A stretch of 64,000 bases of DNA. It comes from Dama dama (lineage: Eukaryota > Chordata > Mammalia > Artiodactyla > Cervidae). The stretch lies in NCBI RefSeq assembly GCF_033118175.1, contig NC_083692.1, positions 91,058,501 through 91,122,500 of the forward strand. The letters are read 5' to 3'. The position numbers and the translations under genes are program-made. Of the stretch, positions 10,730 to 23,400 are shown one piece after another. The stretch's first letter is position 1. Each line of letters starts with the position of its first letter. The notes below the pieces were generated by a model. It searched no databases. It had not been told where the DNA came from and saw only the letters and a list, made by a program, of their open reading frames with translations.

Positions 10730-11402
10730 ATAGAGCTTTTTAGACTAAAAATGTTTTAGCCTTTAAACCATTGAACATGTTTTATGTTTTAACATCATGT
10801 AGAACAGTGCTTGCAAACTGGTGACATAGAAATGGAGCCGGCTTCTATGTTTCCTTTGGCAGGGTCAGTGTTGTTGTTGTTGTTTTTTGTAATTGAATGT
10901 GGATTCCTTTCTGTTTCGCCTTCCTGTTCGCAATCTGTCCCACACCCCGTTAGTTGTTCTCCTCTCATAGCGTGGTTCATGTACTCACGTTACCTGGAAG
11001 GCATATGAGTTTTCAACCTCTGCTATAAATAGAAGGAATATTAGGGATTATCAAATATATGTGAGATGTCCTTTGGTCCAAGTTCTCCCAATTAGCCCCC
11101 AAACAGAAGGTTTCACTTCCCTTATATTTTTTCATTGCCACTAATCTCAGTTATTTTTTGTTGCCACTGCTGGGGATCATCATAAAGGGTTGATGAGAGA
11201 TGGGCTTTTTACCTAAAACTCTCTTCCCTGGGTACACAGCCATTCCTCATTTTGTCTTTCCTGGTAGTCCAGCTGGTGCCAGGATAACTCAGGAATTAGG
11301 GAAGCCAATCCTCTGCACAGTTGGAAATCTGCCTCCTTATCAGCAGTTCCTCTGTATCCATGATTCAGCATCCTTAGATTCAACCACCAGCAAACAGCAT
11401 AT

Positions 11403-11611
11403 TTGTTGTTTAGTTGCTAAGTCGTGTCTGACTCTTTGCGACCCCATTGACTGTAGCCCTCCAGGCTCCTCTGTCCATGGGATTTCCCAGGCAAGAATAC
11501 TGGAGTGGGTTGCCATTTCCTTCTCCAGGGGATTTCCCCAACCCAGAGACAGAATCCGAGTCTCCTGCATTGGCAGGTGAATTCTTTAACACTGAGCCGC
11601 CTGGGACACCT
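11403..11611 (-). repeat. Bov-tA SINE
   Basis: Antisense SINE from gttgtttagttgctaagtcg to actgagccgcctgggacacc. It lies alone in otherwise unclassified intergenic DNA. Confidence 0.88.
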
Positions 11612-12371
11612 GAAATTCCATGTAACTGTAGTTATTTACTATTGAAAAAAAATCCATGTATAAGTGGACCTGTCGTTTCAAACCTGTGTTGTTCAAGGGT
11701 CATCTGAGCTTCATTCCCTCTGCCCACTGCAGTGGCTACAGTCAACATGGTCCCAGCACGACAATCGCGTTAACCCACATCACACAGTTCCTCCCCTGCT
11801 AAGGGCCCTGTTTACTTATGTAAAATTCAAGTCAAAGCCAGGTGGCTTTTCAGATTCTTTTCTTGCAATTGGCTTAGCGTACACTTAGAGCAAAAACCAG
11901 CCTTTTCCCACATTCTTTTTTTTTTTTCATTTCTCTTGTAATCAGCAAGCACTTGCTTGAGCTGGCTAGGAGGATACCTCTGGCTCCTATTCCTGCCTTT
12001 AACTTCTGCCCATTCCTAGTTTCTGGGGAAATAGTGGTGTTTCCACTTTTGCTGGACTGTTCAGAGCTTCTTTCCACCACAGGTAAAAATGCTTCTCTCC
12101 GAGCTCACAGATCTGCCAACTTGTACAGTTTCCTGGATGCCACAGAAAAACCCTGTAGCCAATGTTCCTGTAAATTCTGGAAACCCCCAGTCTCCCAGGC
12201 TGTCCTCCCAGCATGACAATTGCTTCCCAAGTTCTATTTCTAGCTCTGAAATTTTCTCTCCTCTCCTGCCTTTCCTTCAATGCCTTCTAACAACATAAGT
12301 AGCCAGTCTTCTTCAGTCAAGTGCCCTTTTCCTCTTTTTGTTTAAAAAAAGAAAACCCAGAAACTATAACT

Positions 12372-12580
12372 TATGAGCACTTACTATGTGGAGTTAGCTG
12401 TTCTAAGTGCTTCATAGGCATCGTGTGATCTTCACAGTAACCCCAAGAGGTAGGTACTTTGCCATTCCCATTTTATTGATGACAATACTGAGGCACACAG
12501 GTTAAATGGGAACCTTCCCAAGATCATGCCAATAGTAAGCACCGAACTGAGAGGAGGACTGCAGCCCAGGTCAAATGACA
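12372..12580 (+). repeat. MIR
   Basis: gagcacttactatgtgga, gttctaagtgcttcatagg, ccccaagaggtaggtact and aactgagaggagg follow the MIR consensus order over about 210 bases. Confidence 0.85.
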
Positions 12581-13472
12581 GCAGAGATCATGGTCTTTAG
12601 AGAGACTTTATTCTTCCTTTTTAGGAAACTGTTTTTCTGAAAATAACTTCCCAAACTCTTTGTAACCTCATCCAACTCATGGCCCTTCCCACTCACCTGA
12701 CCCAACACAGAGGTCCCTTCCCCTGATCAAGAGAAGTTTAGATTCACTGGACATACAATTAGTTACTGACAGAAAACAGTCTGCCCCGTTCAGGCCATCA
12801 TCCCCAAGATGACTCTCAGATTGTGTGTGATCCCTGGCTTGTCCAGGCATACTGAAACTTTGATGCTTTAAGTAGGTAGAGGAAAGGGAATACCATAATT
12901 CCCGAGATAGGCAATCTAACCTCGATTTCCTTCATCTTTGAAAGATCAGTGAGACTTCGTTTGCTTCTTTAAATGGGAGAGGGTGGAGCAGAGGCCAAAG
13001 GTCCCCTTCTCCCGTGGGGTTGGCATGTGATGTCTGTATGGCCCATCAGCTGCCACACACAGTTCCTGATTTAGGAGTCATACTCTGGGGACAACCCCAT
13101 GTCTTGGTTTAGACCCTTCAGGGGACATACTCACCAGGTTGATGGGTGTGCGGCATGAGAAGGTAGAGATGATGGCATAAAGAAAATGTCCTGGGTGGTG
13201 GGGTGGGAGTGGTATTCAGCCCAGGAAGTATTAGACATGAGGACCTCGCTGAGGAGTTGATATTTGATGGGAAACTCTTTTGGGCTGGACTGAAAGATTC
13301 CCCTCCCTTTGTCTTTCTTACAAAAAGCCTGCTGTTCTCTCATTTCTGTTTCCTATTGGTTTGCACATCACTGTTTTATTCATCAGTTGATTCTGAAGAG
13401 GATCTGGTGAGGGCTTTTAGCCTGGTGATGATAGTAGAAATCTTTGTCCATGTAAAGCATTTTTTGGGTACA

Positions 13473-13773
13473 AGCTGGTATATGCTGCTGCTACTGCTGC
13501 TAAGTCACTTCAGTCGTGTCCGACTCTGTGCGACCCCATAGACGGCAGGCCACCAGGCTCCCCCGTCCCTGGGATTCTCCAGGCAAGAATACTGGAGTGG
13601 GTTGCCATTTCCTTCTCCAATGCATGAAGGTGAAAAGTGAAAGTGACGTCGCTCAGTCGTGTCCGATTTGTAGCGACCCCATGGACTGCAGCCCACCAGG
13701 CTCCTCTGTCCATGGGATTTTCCAGGCAAGAGTACTGGAGTGGGGTGCCATTGCCTTCTCCGAGCTGGTATAT
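13473..13773 (-). repeat. Bov-A2 dimeric SINE with 11-base TSD
   Basis: Two head-to-tail monomers joined by a linker rich in gtgaaaagtgaaagtga, antisense. agctggtatat at 13473-13483 and 13763-13773 is a perfect target-site duplication, so the insert is 13484-13762. The linker at 13632-13646 resembles an interferon-stimulated response element. Confidence 0.92.
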
Positions 13774-13795
13774 GACTTTAGTTTAAATGCAAGAA

Positions 13796-15726
13796 AGTAA
13801 AGTGGTTGTCTGAGGAGGCCTTACAAATAGATGAGAAAAAAAGAGTAGTGAAAGGCAAAGGAGAAAGGGAAAGACCCATTTGAATGCAGAGTTCCAAAGA
13901 ATAACAAGGAGAGATAAGAAAACCTTCTTAAGTGAACAGTGCAAAGAAATAGCAGAAAACCAAGAATGGGAAAGACTAGAGATCTCTTCTAGAAAATTGG
14001 AGATACCAAGGGAACATTTCATGCAAAGATGGGCTCAATAAAGGATAGAAATGGCCAGGACCTCACAGAGGAAGAGATTAAGAAGAGGTGACAAGAAATT
14101 AGAGAAGAATTGTACAAAAAAAGTCTTAATGCCCTGGATAGACACGATGGTGTGGTCACTCACCTAGAGCCAGACATCCTGGAGTGTGAAGTTAAGTGGG
14201 CTTTAGGAAGCACTACTACAAGCAAAGCTAGTGGAGGTGATGGAATTCCAGTTGAGCTATTTCAAATCCTAGAAGATGATGCTGTTAAAGTGCTGCACTC
14301 TGTGAAGTGATTGGCCTCCAACTAATAAAAAATAAATAAATAAATAAAGTGCTGCACTCAATATGTCGGCAAACTTGAAAAACTCAGCAGTGGCCACAGG
14401 ACTGGAAAAGGTCAGTTTTCATTCCAATCCCAAAGAAGGGCAATGACAAAAAAAATGTTCAAACTACTGTTCAATTGCTCTCATTTCACATACTAGCAAA
14501 GTAAGGCTCAAAATCCTTCAAGCTAGGTTTCAACAGTACATGAACCTCCAGATGTACACAGTGGGTTTAGAAAAGGCAGAGGAACAAGACATCAAATTGC
14601 CAACATCCTTTGGATTATATAAAAGGCAAGGAAATTCCAAAAAGACATATATTGCTGCTTCTGCATTGTTTGCACTAAAGCCTTTGACTATGTGAATCAC
14701 AAAAAAACTGGAAAATTCTTAAGAGATGGGAATTCCAGACCACTTTACCTGCTTTCTGAGAAACCTGTATGCAGGTCAAGAAGCAAAAGTTAGAACCAGA
14801 CATAAAACAATGAACTGGGTCAAAATTGGGAAAGGAGTATGTCAAGGCTGTATATTGTCACCCTGCTTACTTAACTTATATGAAGAGTACATCATGTGAA
14901 ATGCTGGGCTGAATGAAGCACAAGCTGGAATCAAGATTGCCAGGAGAAATATCAACAACCTCAGATATGCATCTAATACTACTCTAATGACAGAAAGCAA
15001 AGAGGAACTAAAGAGCTTCTTGATGAGGGTGAAAGAGAAGAGTGAAAAAGCTAGCTTAAAACTCAACATTCAACAAATGAATATCATGGCATCTGGTCCC
15101 ATCACTTCATGGCAAATAGATGGGAAAAATTGGAAAGAGTGACAGACTTTGTTTTCTGTGCTCCAAAATCATGGAGGACATTGACTGGAGCCCAAAATTA
15201 AAAGATGCTTGCTGCTTGGAAGAAAAGCTATGACAAATCTAGCCAGTATATTAAAAAGCAGAGACATCACTTTCCTGACAAAAGTCTGTATAGCCAAAAG
15301 TGTAGTTTTTCCAGTAGTCATGTATAGATGTGAGAGATGGACCGTACAGAAGGCTGAGCACTGAAGAACTGATGCTTTCAAATTGCTGGAGAAGACTCTT
15401 GAGAGTCCCTTGGACTGCAGGGAGATCCAGCCAGTCCATCCTATAGGTAATCAGTCCTGAATATTCATTGGAAGGACTGAAGCTGAAGCTCCAATACTTT
15501 GGCCAGCTGATGCAAAGAGCCGACTCATTGGGAAAGACGCTAATGCTGGGAGAAATTGAGGGCAAGAGGAGAAGGGGGTGACAGAGGATGAGATAGTTTG
15601 ATGGCATCACCAACTCAATGGACATGAGTTTGAGCAAACCCTGGGAGATCGTGGAGGACAGGGAAGCCTGGCGTGCTACAGTCCATGGGGTTGCCAAGAG
15701 TCGGACATGACAGGGACTAAACAACA
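13796..15726 (+). pseudogene. BovB (RTE) LINE, degenerate copy
   Basis: Sense BovB from the region just before the RT domain to the tail. Recognisable are GDGIPVELFQILEDDAVKVL near 14240-14290, the RT core near 14900-15000 and the C-terminus to 15720. Many stops and frameshifts leave no long frame; the active-site region reads altered, with TTLMTES-like remains after a mutated YADD. A 45-base L1 tail insertion lies at 14301-14345. Confidence 0.9.
14287..14359 (+). mobile_element. 45-base L1 3'-end insertion with 14-base TSD
   Basis: Inside BovB, aaagtgctgcactc occurs at 14287-14300 and again at 14346-14359. Between them are 45 bases: the last 26 or so of an L1 3' UTR (tgtgaagtgattggcctcca) and an AAAT-repeat tail. 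The same L1 end occurs at 55537-55610. Confidence 0.88.
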
Positions 15727-16118
15727 ACAAATATCATTATCAGTGCACAGCCCTCAGTTAACTTAGGAAAGTAGTAACATATTTCTAAGTAGTAAAAGTC
15801 TTATCATCCTCCAGTTTCTGAACCTCAGGATTATAGGAAACTATATGTTTTTCAAATTAACATGCGCATATAATAGGAACCCAAAAGAGTAAAGCAAGGC
15901 ATACATTACAAATCAAGTTCTCTCTAATTTATTCTTCCCCAGTTTCCACTTTTCTTTGTTTTTAAAACCTACCCAGATTAAAGAATTTTTATAAGAAGCG
16001 GGCATTTTCAGAAACAAGCTTCCAGCCATACAATTACAAATCAACTAGGATAACTAACATGAAAAATAGAAAATGTTGGGAAGGATGGGGGAACCCCGGA
16101 ACTCTCATCTCTGCTGGT

Positions 16119-19100
16119 TCAGTTCAGTTCAGTCACTCAGAAGTGTCCAACTCTTTGCAACCACATGGACTGCAGCACTCCAGGCTCTCCTGTCCATCAC
16201 CAACTCTCAGAGTTTGCTCAAGCTCATGCCCATCAAGTCAGTGATGCCATCCAACCATCTCATCCTCTGTCGCCCCCTTTTCTTCCTGCCTTCAATCTTT
16301 CCCAGCATCAGGTCTTTTCAAACGAGTCAGTTCTTTGCATCAGGTGGTCAAAGTATTGGAGCTTCAGCTTCAGCATCAGTCCTTCCAATGAATATTCAGG
16401 ACTGATTTCCTTCAGGATGAACTGGTTGGATCTCCTTGCAGTTCAAGGGACTCTCAAGAGTCTTCTCCAGTACCACAGTTCAAAAGCATCAATTCTTCGG
16501 CAGTCAGCTTTCTTTATAGTCCAACTCTCACATCCATACATGACTACTGGAAAAACCATAGCTTTGACTAGATGGACCTTTGTTGGCAAAGTAATGTCTC
16601 TGCTTTTTAATATGCTGTCTAGGTTGGTCATAGCTTTTCTTCCAAGGAGCAAGCATCTTTTAATTTCATGGCTGCAGTCACCATCTGCAGTGATTTTGGA
16701 GCCCCCCAAAATAAAGTCTCTCACTGTTTCCATTATTTCCCCATCTATTTGCCATGAAGTGATGGGACCAGATGCCATGATCTTAGTTTTCTGAATGTTG
16801 AGTTTTAAGCCAACTTTTTCGCTCTCCTCTTTCACTTTCATCAAGAGGCTCTTTAGTTCTTCTTCACTTTCTGCCATAAGAGTGGTGTCATCTGCGTATC
16901 TGAGGTTATTGATATTTCTCCCAGCAACCTTGATTCCAGCTTGTGCTTCATCCAGCCTGGCATTTCACATGATGTCCTCTGCATATAAGTTAAATAAGCT
17001 GGCTGACAATATACAGCCTTGATGTACTCCTTTCCCATTTTGGAACCAGTCTGTTGTTCCATGTCTGGTTCTAACTGTTGCTTCTTGACCTGCATACAGA
17101 TTTCTCAGGAGGCAGGTAAGGTAGTCTTGTATTCCCATCTCTTGAAGAATTTTCCACAGTTTGTTGTGATCCACACAGTTAAAGGCTTTGGTGGAGACAG
17201 TAAAACAGAAGTAGATTTTTTCTGGAACTCTCTTGCTTTTTTGATAATCCAACAGATGTTGGCAATTTGATCTCTGGTTCCTCTGTCTTTTCTACATCCA
17301 GCTTGAACATATGGAAGTTCACAGTTCATGTATTGCTGAAGCCTGGCTTGGAGGATATTTAGCACTATTTTGCTAGCATGTGAGATGAGTGCAATTGTGT
17401 GGTAGTTTGAACATTCTTTGGCATTGTCTTTCTTTGGGATTGGAATGAAAATTGACCTTTTCCAGTCCTGTGGCCACTGCTGAGTTTTCCAAATTTGCTG
17501 GCATCTTGAGTGCAGCACTTTCACAGCATCATCTTTTAGGATTTGGAATAGCTCAACTGGAATTCCATCACCTCCAATAGCTTTGTTTGTAGTGATGCTT
17601 CTTAAGGCCCACTTGATTTTGCATTCCAAGATATCTGGATCTAGGTGAGTGATCATACCATCGTGGTTATCTAGGTCATTAAGATCTTTTTTGTATAGTT
17701 CTTCTGTGTATTCTTGCCACCTCTTCTTAATATCTTCTGCCTCTGTTAGGTCCATACCATTTCTGTTCATTATTGTGCCCATCTTTGCATGAAATGTTCC
17801 CTTAATAGCTCTAATTTTCTTGAAGACAACTCTAGTCTTTCCCATTCTATTGTTTTTCTCTATTTCTTTGCATTGATCACTGAGAAAGGCTTTATTATCT
17901 CTCCTTGCTGTTCTTTGGAACTCTGCATTCAAATGGGTATATTTTTCCTTTTCTCTTTTGCTTTTAGCTTCTCTTTTCTCTTTTATTTGTAAGGCCTACT
18001 CAGACAACCATTTTGCCTTTTTGCATTTCTTTTTCTTAGGGATGATCTTAATCACTGCATCCTATACAGTGTCAAGAATCTCTGTCAATAGTTCTTAAGG
18101 CACTCTATCAGATCTAATCCTTTGAATCTATTTGTCACTTACATTGTATAATTATAAGGGATTTAATTTAGGTCATACCTGATTGGTCTAGTGGTTTTCC
18201 CTATTTTTTTCAATTTAAGTCTGAATTTTACAATAAGGAGTTCATGATCTGAGCCATAGTCAGCTCCCAGTCTTGTTTTTGCTGACTGTATAGAATTCTC
18301 CATCTTCAACTGCAAAGAATATGTAGTCAATCTGATTTTGGTATTGACTATCTGGTTATGTTCATGTGTAGAATTGTGTCTTGTGTTGTTGGAAAAGGGT
18401 GTTTGCTATGACCAGTGTGTTCTCTAGTCAAAACTCTGTTAGTCTTTGCCCTGCTTCATTTTGTACTTTAAGGCCAAGCTTGCCTGTTACTCCAGGTATC
18501 TCTTGACTTCCTACTTTTGCATTCAAGTCCCCTATGATTGAAAAGGACATCTTTTTTTGGTGTTAGTTGTAGAACATCTTATAGGTCTTCATGGAAGAGT
18601 ACAACTTCAGCTTCTTCTGCCTTAATGGTTGGGGCATAGACTTGAATTACTGTGCTATTGAATGGTTTGCCTTGGAAACTAAGAGATCATTCTGTTGTTT
18701 TTGAGACTGCACCCAAGTATTGCATTTTGGACTCTTTTGTGGGCTATAAAGGCCACTCCATTTCTTCTTGCCCCCAATAGTTGATATAATGGTCATCTGA
18801 AATAAATTTGCCCATTCCAGTCCATTTTAGTTCACTGATTCCTAAGATGTCAGTGTTCACTCTTGCCATCTCCTGTTTGAGACGGCAAACATTTCCAATT
18901 TACCTTGATTCATGGATCTAACATTCCAGGGTCGTGTGCAATATTGTTCTTTACAGCATTAGACTCGACTTTCATCACCAGTCACATTCACAACTGGGCG
19001 TTGTTTTTGCTTTGGCTACGTCTCTTCATTCTCTCTGTAATTATTTCTCTACTCTTCTCCAGTCACATATTGGGCACCTACGGTCCTGGGGAGTTCATCT

Positions 19101-19140
19101 TTCAGTGTCATATCTTTTTGCCTTTTCACACTGTTCCTTG
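16119..19140 (-). pseudogene. BovB (RTE) LINE, nearly full length
   Basis: About 3.0 kb of antisense BovB, from the gttcagttcagtcactcag 3' end at 16119 to the 5' part near 19140, close to the family's usual length of about 3.2 kb. The frame 17932-17105 (275 residues) covers the region before and into the RT with GIPVELFQILKDDAVKVLHS; 16877-16443 holds the region after YADD. The endonuclease part (17990-18960) is broken by stops. The surviving length makes it the best BovB copy in the window, though not a coding one. Confidence 0.88.
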
Positions 19141-19141
19141 C

Positions 19142-19640
19142 TGGTAAGAGTACAGATTGGTACAGCTCTTTAGGAAAAATGTTTGGCGGTATCTTTTGGA
19201 GCTGCACATATCTGTATCAAGCAATTTCGTTCCTGGGTGAAACATGTATAATTGTTCCTCAAAAGAAATGTACAAAATATTCCCAGCAGCCCATTCATAA
19301 AAGGCCCAAACTGGGAACTGCCCGTCGATAACGACATGGATAAATGAATGGCGACACACTTTCACTGTGGCATTCTATACGTAATGTGACTGATTCACTT
19401 GTAACTACATGCAACAATATGGATGAATCTCACACTGTTGTGTAAAAGAATCCAGACACAAAAGGGCATTACTGTAAGATCACATTTATATTATACAGAA
19501 GCAGGAAAACTAAACTGTGCTCTTAGAAGTCACAATATTGGTTACTCTAGGGAGTGCTTTCGGGTTGCTGGTAATGTTTTAGTTCTTGGATATTAGTGCT
19601 ATGGGCACCATGAACTTTGCCCATACAAAATGACAACCTT
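19142..19640 (+). repeat. Old L1 (L1M type) 3' fragment
   Basis: Sense 3' end of an old mammalian L1: gaaatgtacaaaatattccc, ggataaatgaatggcgacac, caatatggatgaatctcaca and gaatccagacacaaaagggc are L1M landmarks. Strong divergence indicates an old insertion. Confidence 0.7.
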
Positions 19641-20921
19641 GATAAATGTTGTGTGTTCTGCCTATTACAACTGATTGGCCATTACCCATCTCTCTCCCTC
19701 TCTTTGAGCCTTCCTATTCCCTGAGACACAACAATACTGAAATTAGGCCAATTAATAACCCTGCAATGGTCTATAAGTGTTCAAATGAAAGGAAGAGTCA
19801 CACATGTCTCAACTTAAATGAAGTATCTTGGTTTAAGTAGAGATAGGCTGAAAGCTAGACCTCTTGCATTAAAGAGTTAGCCAAGCTTGAGTGCAAAGGT
19901 AAAGTTCTTAAAAAAAAATAAAATGGCCACCCCAGTGAACTCACTATAAGAAAGTGAAACAGCCTTATTTATTATAAGATATGGAGAAAGTTTTAGTGGT
20001 CTGGATAGAAGACCAAACCAGCTACAACATTTCCTTAAGGGAAGGTTTAATCCAGGGCAAGGCCTTAATTATTTTCAATTCTATGAAGGCTGAAGATTAC
20101 TGATCAGGTGTTTTATAGAATATCTATCCCCATCCCTTTCTCAGATCATCCCTTCCCCTCACCGTCATTGCAAGCCAGGTCAGCTTGTTCTGGAGTTATT
20201 GTTATGACATAGAAAGCAAAAATCCCTGGAAAAGTTCAATCCCCAAATAGCTTCACTGATCCAGTCTTGTCTTCTTCTGAAACAAAATGAATACCACCTC
20301 TCTTGCTTTTCAGCTTTGAGTGTCCATCAATCTACCTTTAGTACCTCTGGGGTGGCAGAAAACTTGGTCTTTTGATCGCAGGCAACTTGCCTTTAGAAAT
20401 GCCTATAGTTAAGTCTTACAGAACTGTGTGACTATACGGTTGGGTGAGAAGCTCAGATAGTTTTCTCTTCTTCAGTTATTCAATGTATGGTTCTTTTGTC
20501 CTTGTGCTAGTGGTTATTCTGTAAGTTTCAAGTCAAAGTTTTGCATGGAAAATCCTTCCCTAATCACCTCTTCCCATTGGACTTTAAAGGAGGAACTCTG
20601 TGTGCTGGCTTGGGAACCCAGTCACCTTCCAAGGTAAGAAAATGTTTTTCAAGTCTCAAAATATTTATAGATTGATAATATACTCTAGAACACAGCTAAG
20701 AACTGCTTATATCTAAAACACAGTTAAGTTATAAAATGTTAAAGAAATTGATATAAAATTAAGAATCATAAAAAGTATTATGGGCCATAGTGTTTTTAAC
20801 TGGCTTTCCTGAGATCTGGATTTGATTTCAGGTAGTTTATCTGGGATGTGACTCTGGGCAACCAGAGTGAAGAGTGGGAACAGTAAGACAAGGATGGGGT
20901 AAAGCCCGGGTTTGGTCCGCT
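19641..20921. other. Intergenic DNA without recognised features
   Basis: No gene, RNA or repeat that I can identify; moderately AT-rich. The same holds for 21182-21750 and 23401-24751. Confidence 0.5.
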
Positions 20922-21181
20922 AAGGAGGTCACTGCTGCTACTGCTAAGTCACTTCAGTCGTGTCCAACTGTGCCACCCCATCCCTGGGATTCTCCAGGCA
21001 AGAACACTGGAGTGGGTTGCCATTTCCTTCTCCAATGCATAAAAGTGAAAGTGAAGTCGCGCAGTCATGTCCGACTCTTCGCGACCCCATGGACTGCAGC
21101 CCACCAGGCTCCTCCGTCCATGGGATTTTCCAGGCAAGAGTACTGGAGTGGGGTGCCATTGCCTTCTCCAAGGAGGTCACT
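20922..21181 (-). repeat. Bov-A2 dimeric SINE with 12-base TSD
   Basis: Two antisense monomers, the first with a deletion. aaggaggtcact at 20922-20933 and 21170-21181 is a perfect duplication, setting the insert at 20934-21169. The linker (21041-21056) has aaaagtgaaagtgaag. Confidence 0.93.
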
Positions 21182-21751
21182 AGTTGGAGGCAATGGGATT
21201 GCATCGCTTCTGCTGTGGGACCTCCTGACCCAGGATGTCTATGAGACTGTCTCCTTGGAGGGACAGGATGTGGAGCATTAATCTGCTGGGTCTGTTTCCC
21301 TTTGACTGAGGGCTGCCCTGAGACCGTCTGGTTATCTGCCTCACACTTTGGTTGCTTCCCTGTGTGAAGAGAGGTTTGCAGCCCATGTGGGAGAGGGCCC
21401 TGGGCCAGCAGGCAGGTGACTCTGGCACCCCTCAAGGAGGGCACTGTCAGGGCCTGGGGAGTCTGAGTCACAGGGAACTGGCCTCAGGAGCTAATGTGAA
21501 TTCAGTCAGGGGTATGGCGGGAATGGTACCCAGGGCCCCAGAGCTGTCTGCTAGAGTTACACGATGGACTGAGGATACGAGATGGGAGACGCTGCTGTGG
21601 CTTGAAATTGTGGTCTGGAGCTCTCCACAACATCAGATTAGGGAAATGGTTCTGGGAGCTTATTGCTATTAATTCATTTGTACAAGGCCCCACATGTGAT
21701 TGCATCACAGCTCTGTGGGTTATTCCAGGCAGGTATTAGTCTCCTGACTCT

Positions 21752-22325
21752 TTTTTTAAAAAAAAATCATGGTAAGATGTAGATAACACAAAATTTACCA
21801 TTTAAACTATTTTCATGTGAACACTTGGGTGGCATTAAGTACATTCCCTTTGTCATGTACTCACTATGACCATCCCTTTCTAGAACTTCTAGAACTTTTA
21901 AGAATATCTTCCCAAACTGAAACTCAGTACCTGTTAAACAATGAATCCCCATTTTGACCTTCCCTCATTTCCTGGACCATTCTATTTTCTGCCTCTATGA
22001 ACTTGACTACTCTGGGAACCCTATATAAGTGGGATCATTTAGCATTTTTTCTTTTATGACTGACTTATTTCACTTATCATAATGTCTTCAAGGTTCATTC
22101 GTGTTGTAGCATATGAGAATTTTCTTCCTCTTCAAGGCTAAATAATATACCATTTTGTGTATATACTACATTTTGTTCATCAATCCGTGAATTTACACTT
22201 GGGTTACTTCTACTTTTTGGCTATTGTGAATAATGCTGCTGTGAACATAGGTATACAAAAATACGTTTGGGTTCTGCTTTCAATATTTGGGTATATACCC
22301 AGAAGTAGAATAACATGATAATTCT
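21752..22325 (-). repeat. Old L1 3' part, antisense (left half)
   Basis: Antisense L1M 3' UTR and ORF2 end: gggatcatttagcatttttt, ggctattgtgaataatgctg and gggtatatacccagaagtag. It is interrupted at about 22326 and resumes at 22817. Confidence 0.8.
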
Positions 22326-22816
22326 TTTAGGTAAAAATAAAAAGTCAATCTAAAGGTGAAATAGAGAACTTTGTTCAAGCCAGTCTGACAGATATAACCC
22401 AGGAGACAGTCTTCAGAAAACTCCGAGGACTATTCTTTTTGTTAGAAATAAAAGGCGTAGTCTTACACATTTTCAAGGCAAAGGATTATACATCAAAATG
22501 ACATGCTGACATTTTACATAAAGTTTACCAGAGATACGTAGTCCAGATAAACTTGAACTAAGCAAGCAACAGGTCACCATGACCCTTTACGGAACTAGGA
22601 AAGGAAAAATTAATCTTCTAAGGAGCTACACTGCTGTCATCAGAAAAAGTAAAAAAACTCATTGATCTTAATGATCTAACAGGCATTCCTGGCTTTGGTT
22701 AATGGTTAATGTAAAATGAAGACACACATCACACATAAGGGAGCAGTCAATATAGACAGAGAATATGTTATGCTAAATTTTCTTGTCTTGCCTTAAAACT
22801 TAAATTTTATCCCATT
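22326..22816. mobile_element. Unclassified insertion (about 490 bases) in old L1
   Basis: The L1 reading order breaks exactly here and continues afterwards, so this segment inserted into the L1. It has no SINE, BovB or L1 landmarks and no long frame. attct before and gttct after could be a 5-base duplication, which would suit an LTR element or DNA transposon. The family is not recognised. Confidence 0.5.
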
Positions 22817-23189
22817 GTTCTATTTTTAATTCTGTAAGGAGCCACTGTACTCTTTTCTTTAGTGGCTATACCATTATACATTCTTGCCAAGAGAGTGCAA
22901 GTGTTCCGATTTCACCTCATCCTCACCAACACTTGCCATTTCTAATGGGTGTGAGTTGGTATCTCATTGTGGCTTTGGTTTGCTTTTCCTTAAAGTTTAG
23001 TGGTGTTGAGCATCTTTTTATATGCTTGTTGGCCATTTCTGTATCTTCTTTGGAGAAATGTCTATTCAAGTTGTTTATCCATTTTTTAATCAGACTTTTA
23101 AAAAGTGTTGAGTTGTAGGAATTCTTTATATATTCTGGATATTAACCCTATTCAGGTATATGGTTTGCAAATTTTCTCACTCCTTGTTA
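22817..23189 (-). repeat. Old L1, antisense (right half)
   Basis: Continuation of the L1 at 21752-22325 into the end of ORF2: cacttgccatttctaatggg, gagaaatgtctattcaagtt and attctggatattaaccctat are landmarks. Confidence 0.8.
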
Positions 23190-23400
23190 TTGTTGTTTAG
23201 TTGTTAAGTCGTGTCTGACTCTTTTGCAACTCCATGGACTGTAGCCCACTAGGCTTCTTTATCCATGGGATTTCCCAGGCAAGAATACTGGAGTGGGTTG
23301 CCATTTCCTTCTCCAGGGGATCTTCCTGACCCAGGGATCGAACCCACATCACCTGCATTTGCAGGCAGATTCTTTACCATTGAGCCACCAGGGAAGCCCT
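23190..23400 (-). repeat. Bov-tA SINE
   Basis: Antisense SINE from gttgtttagttgttaagtcg to gagccaccagggaagccct, inserted at the end of the old L1 (ctcactcc before, ctcatttc after). Confidence 0.9.

Larger units (their letters stand above)
10737..13472. other. Intergenic DNA between BovB and Bov-A2
   Basis: Apart from the SINE at 11403 and the MIR at 12372, nothing is recognisable. A short (GTT)n run is at 10869-10884. Short frames here have no family features. Confidence 0.5.
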
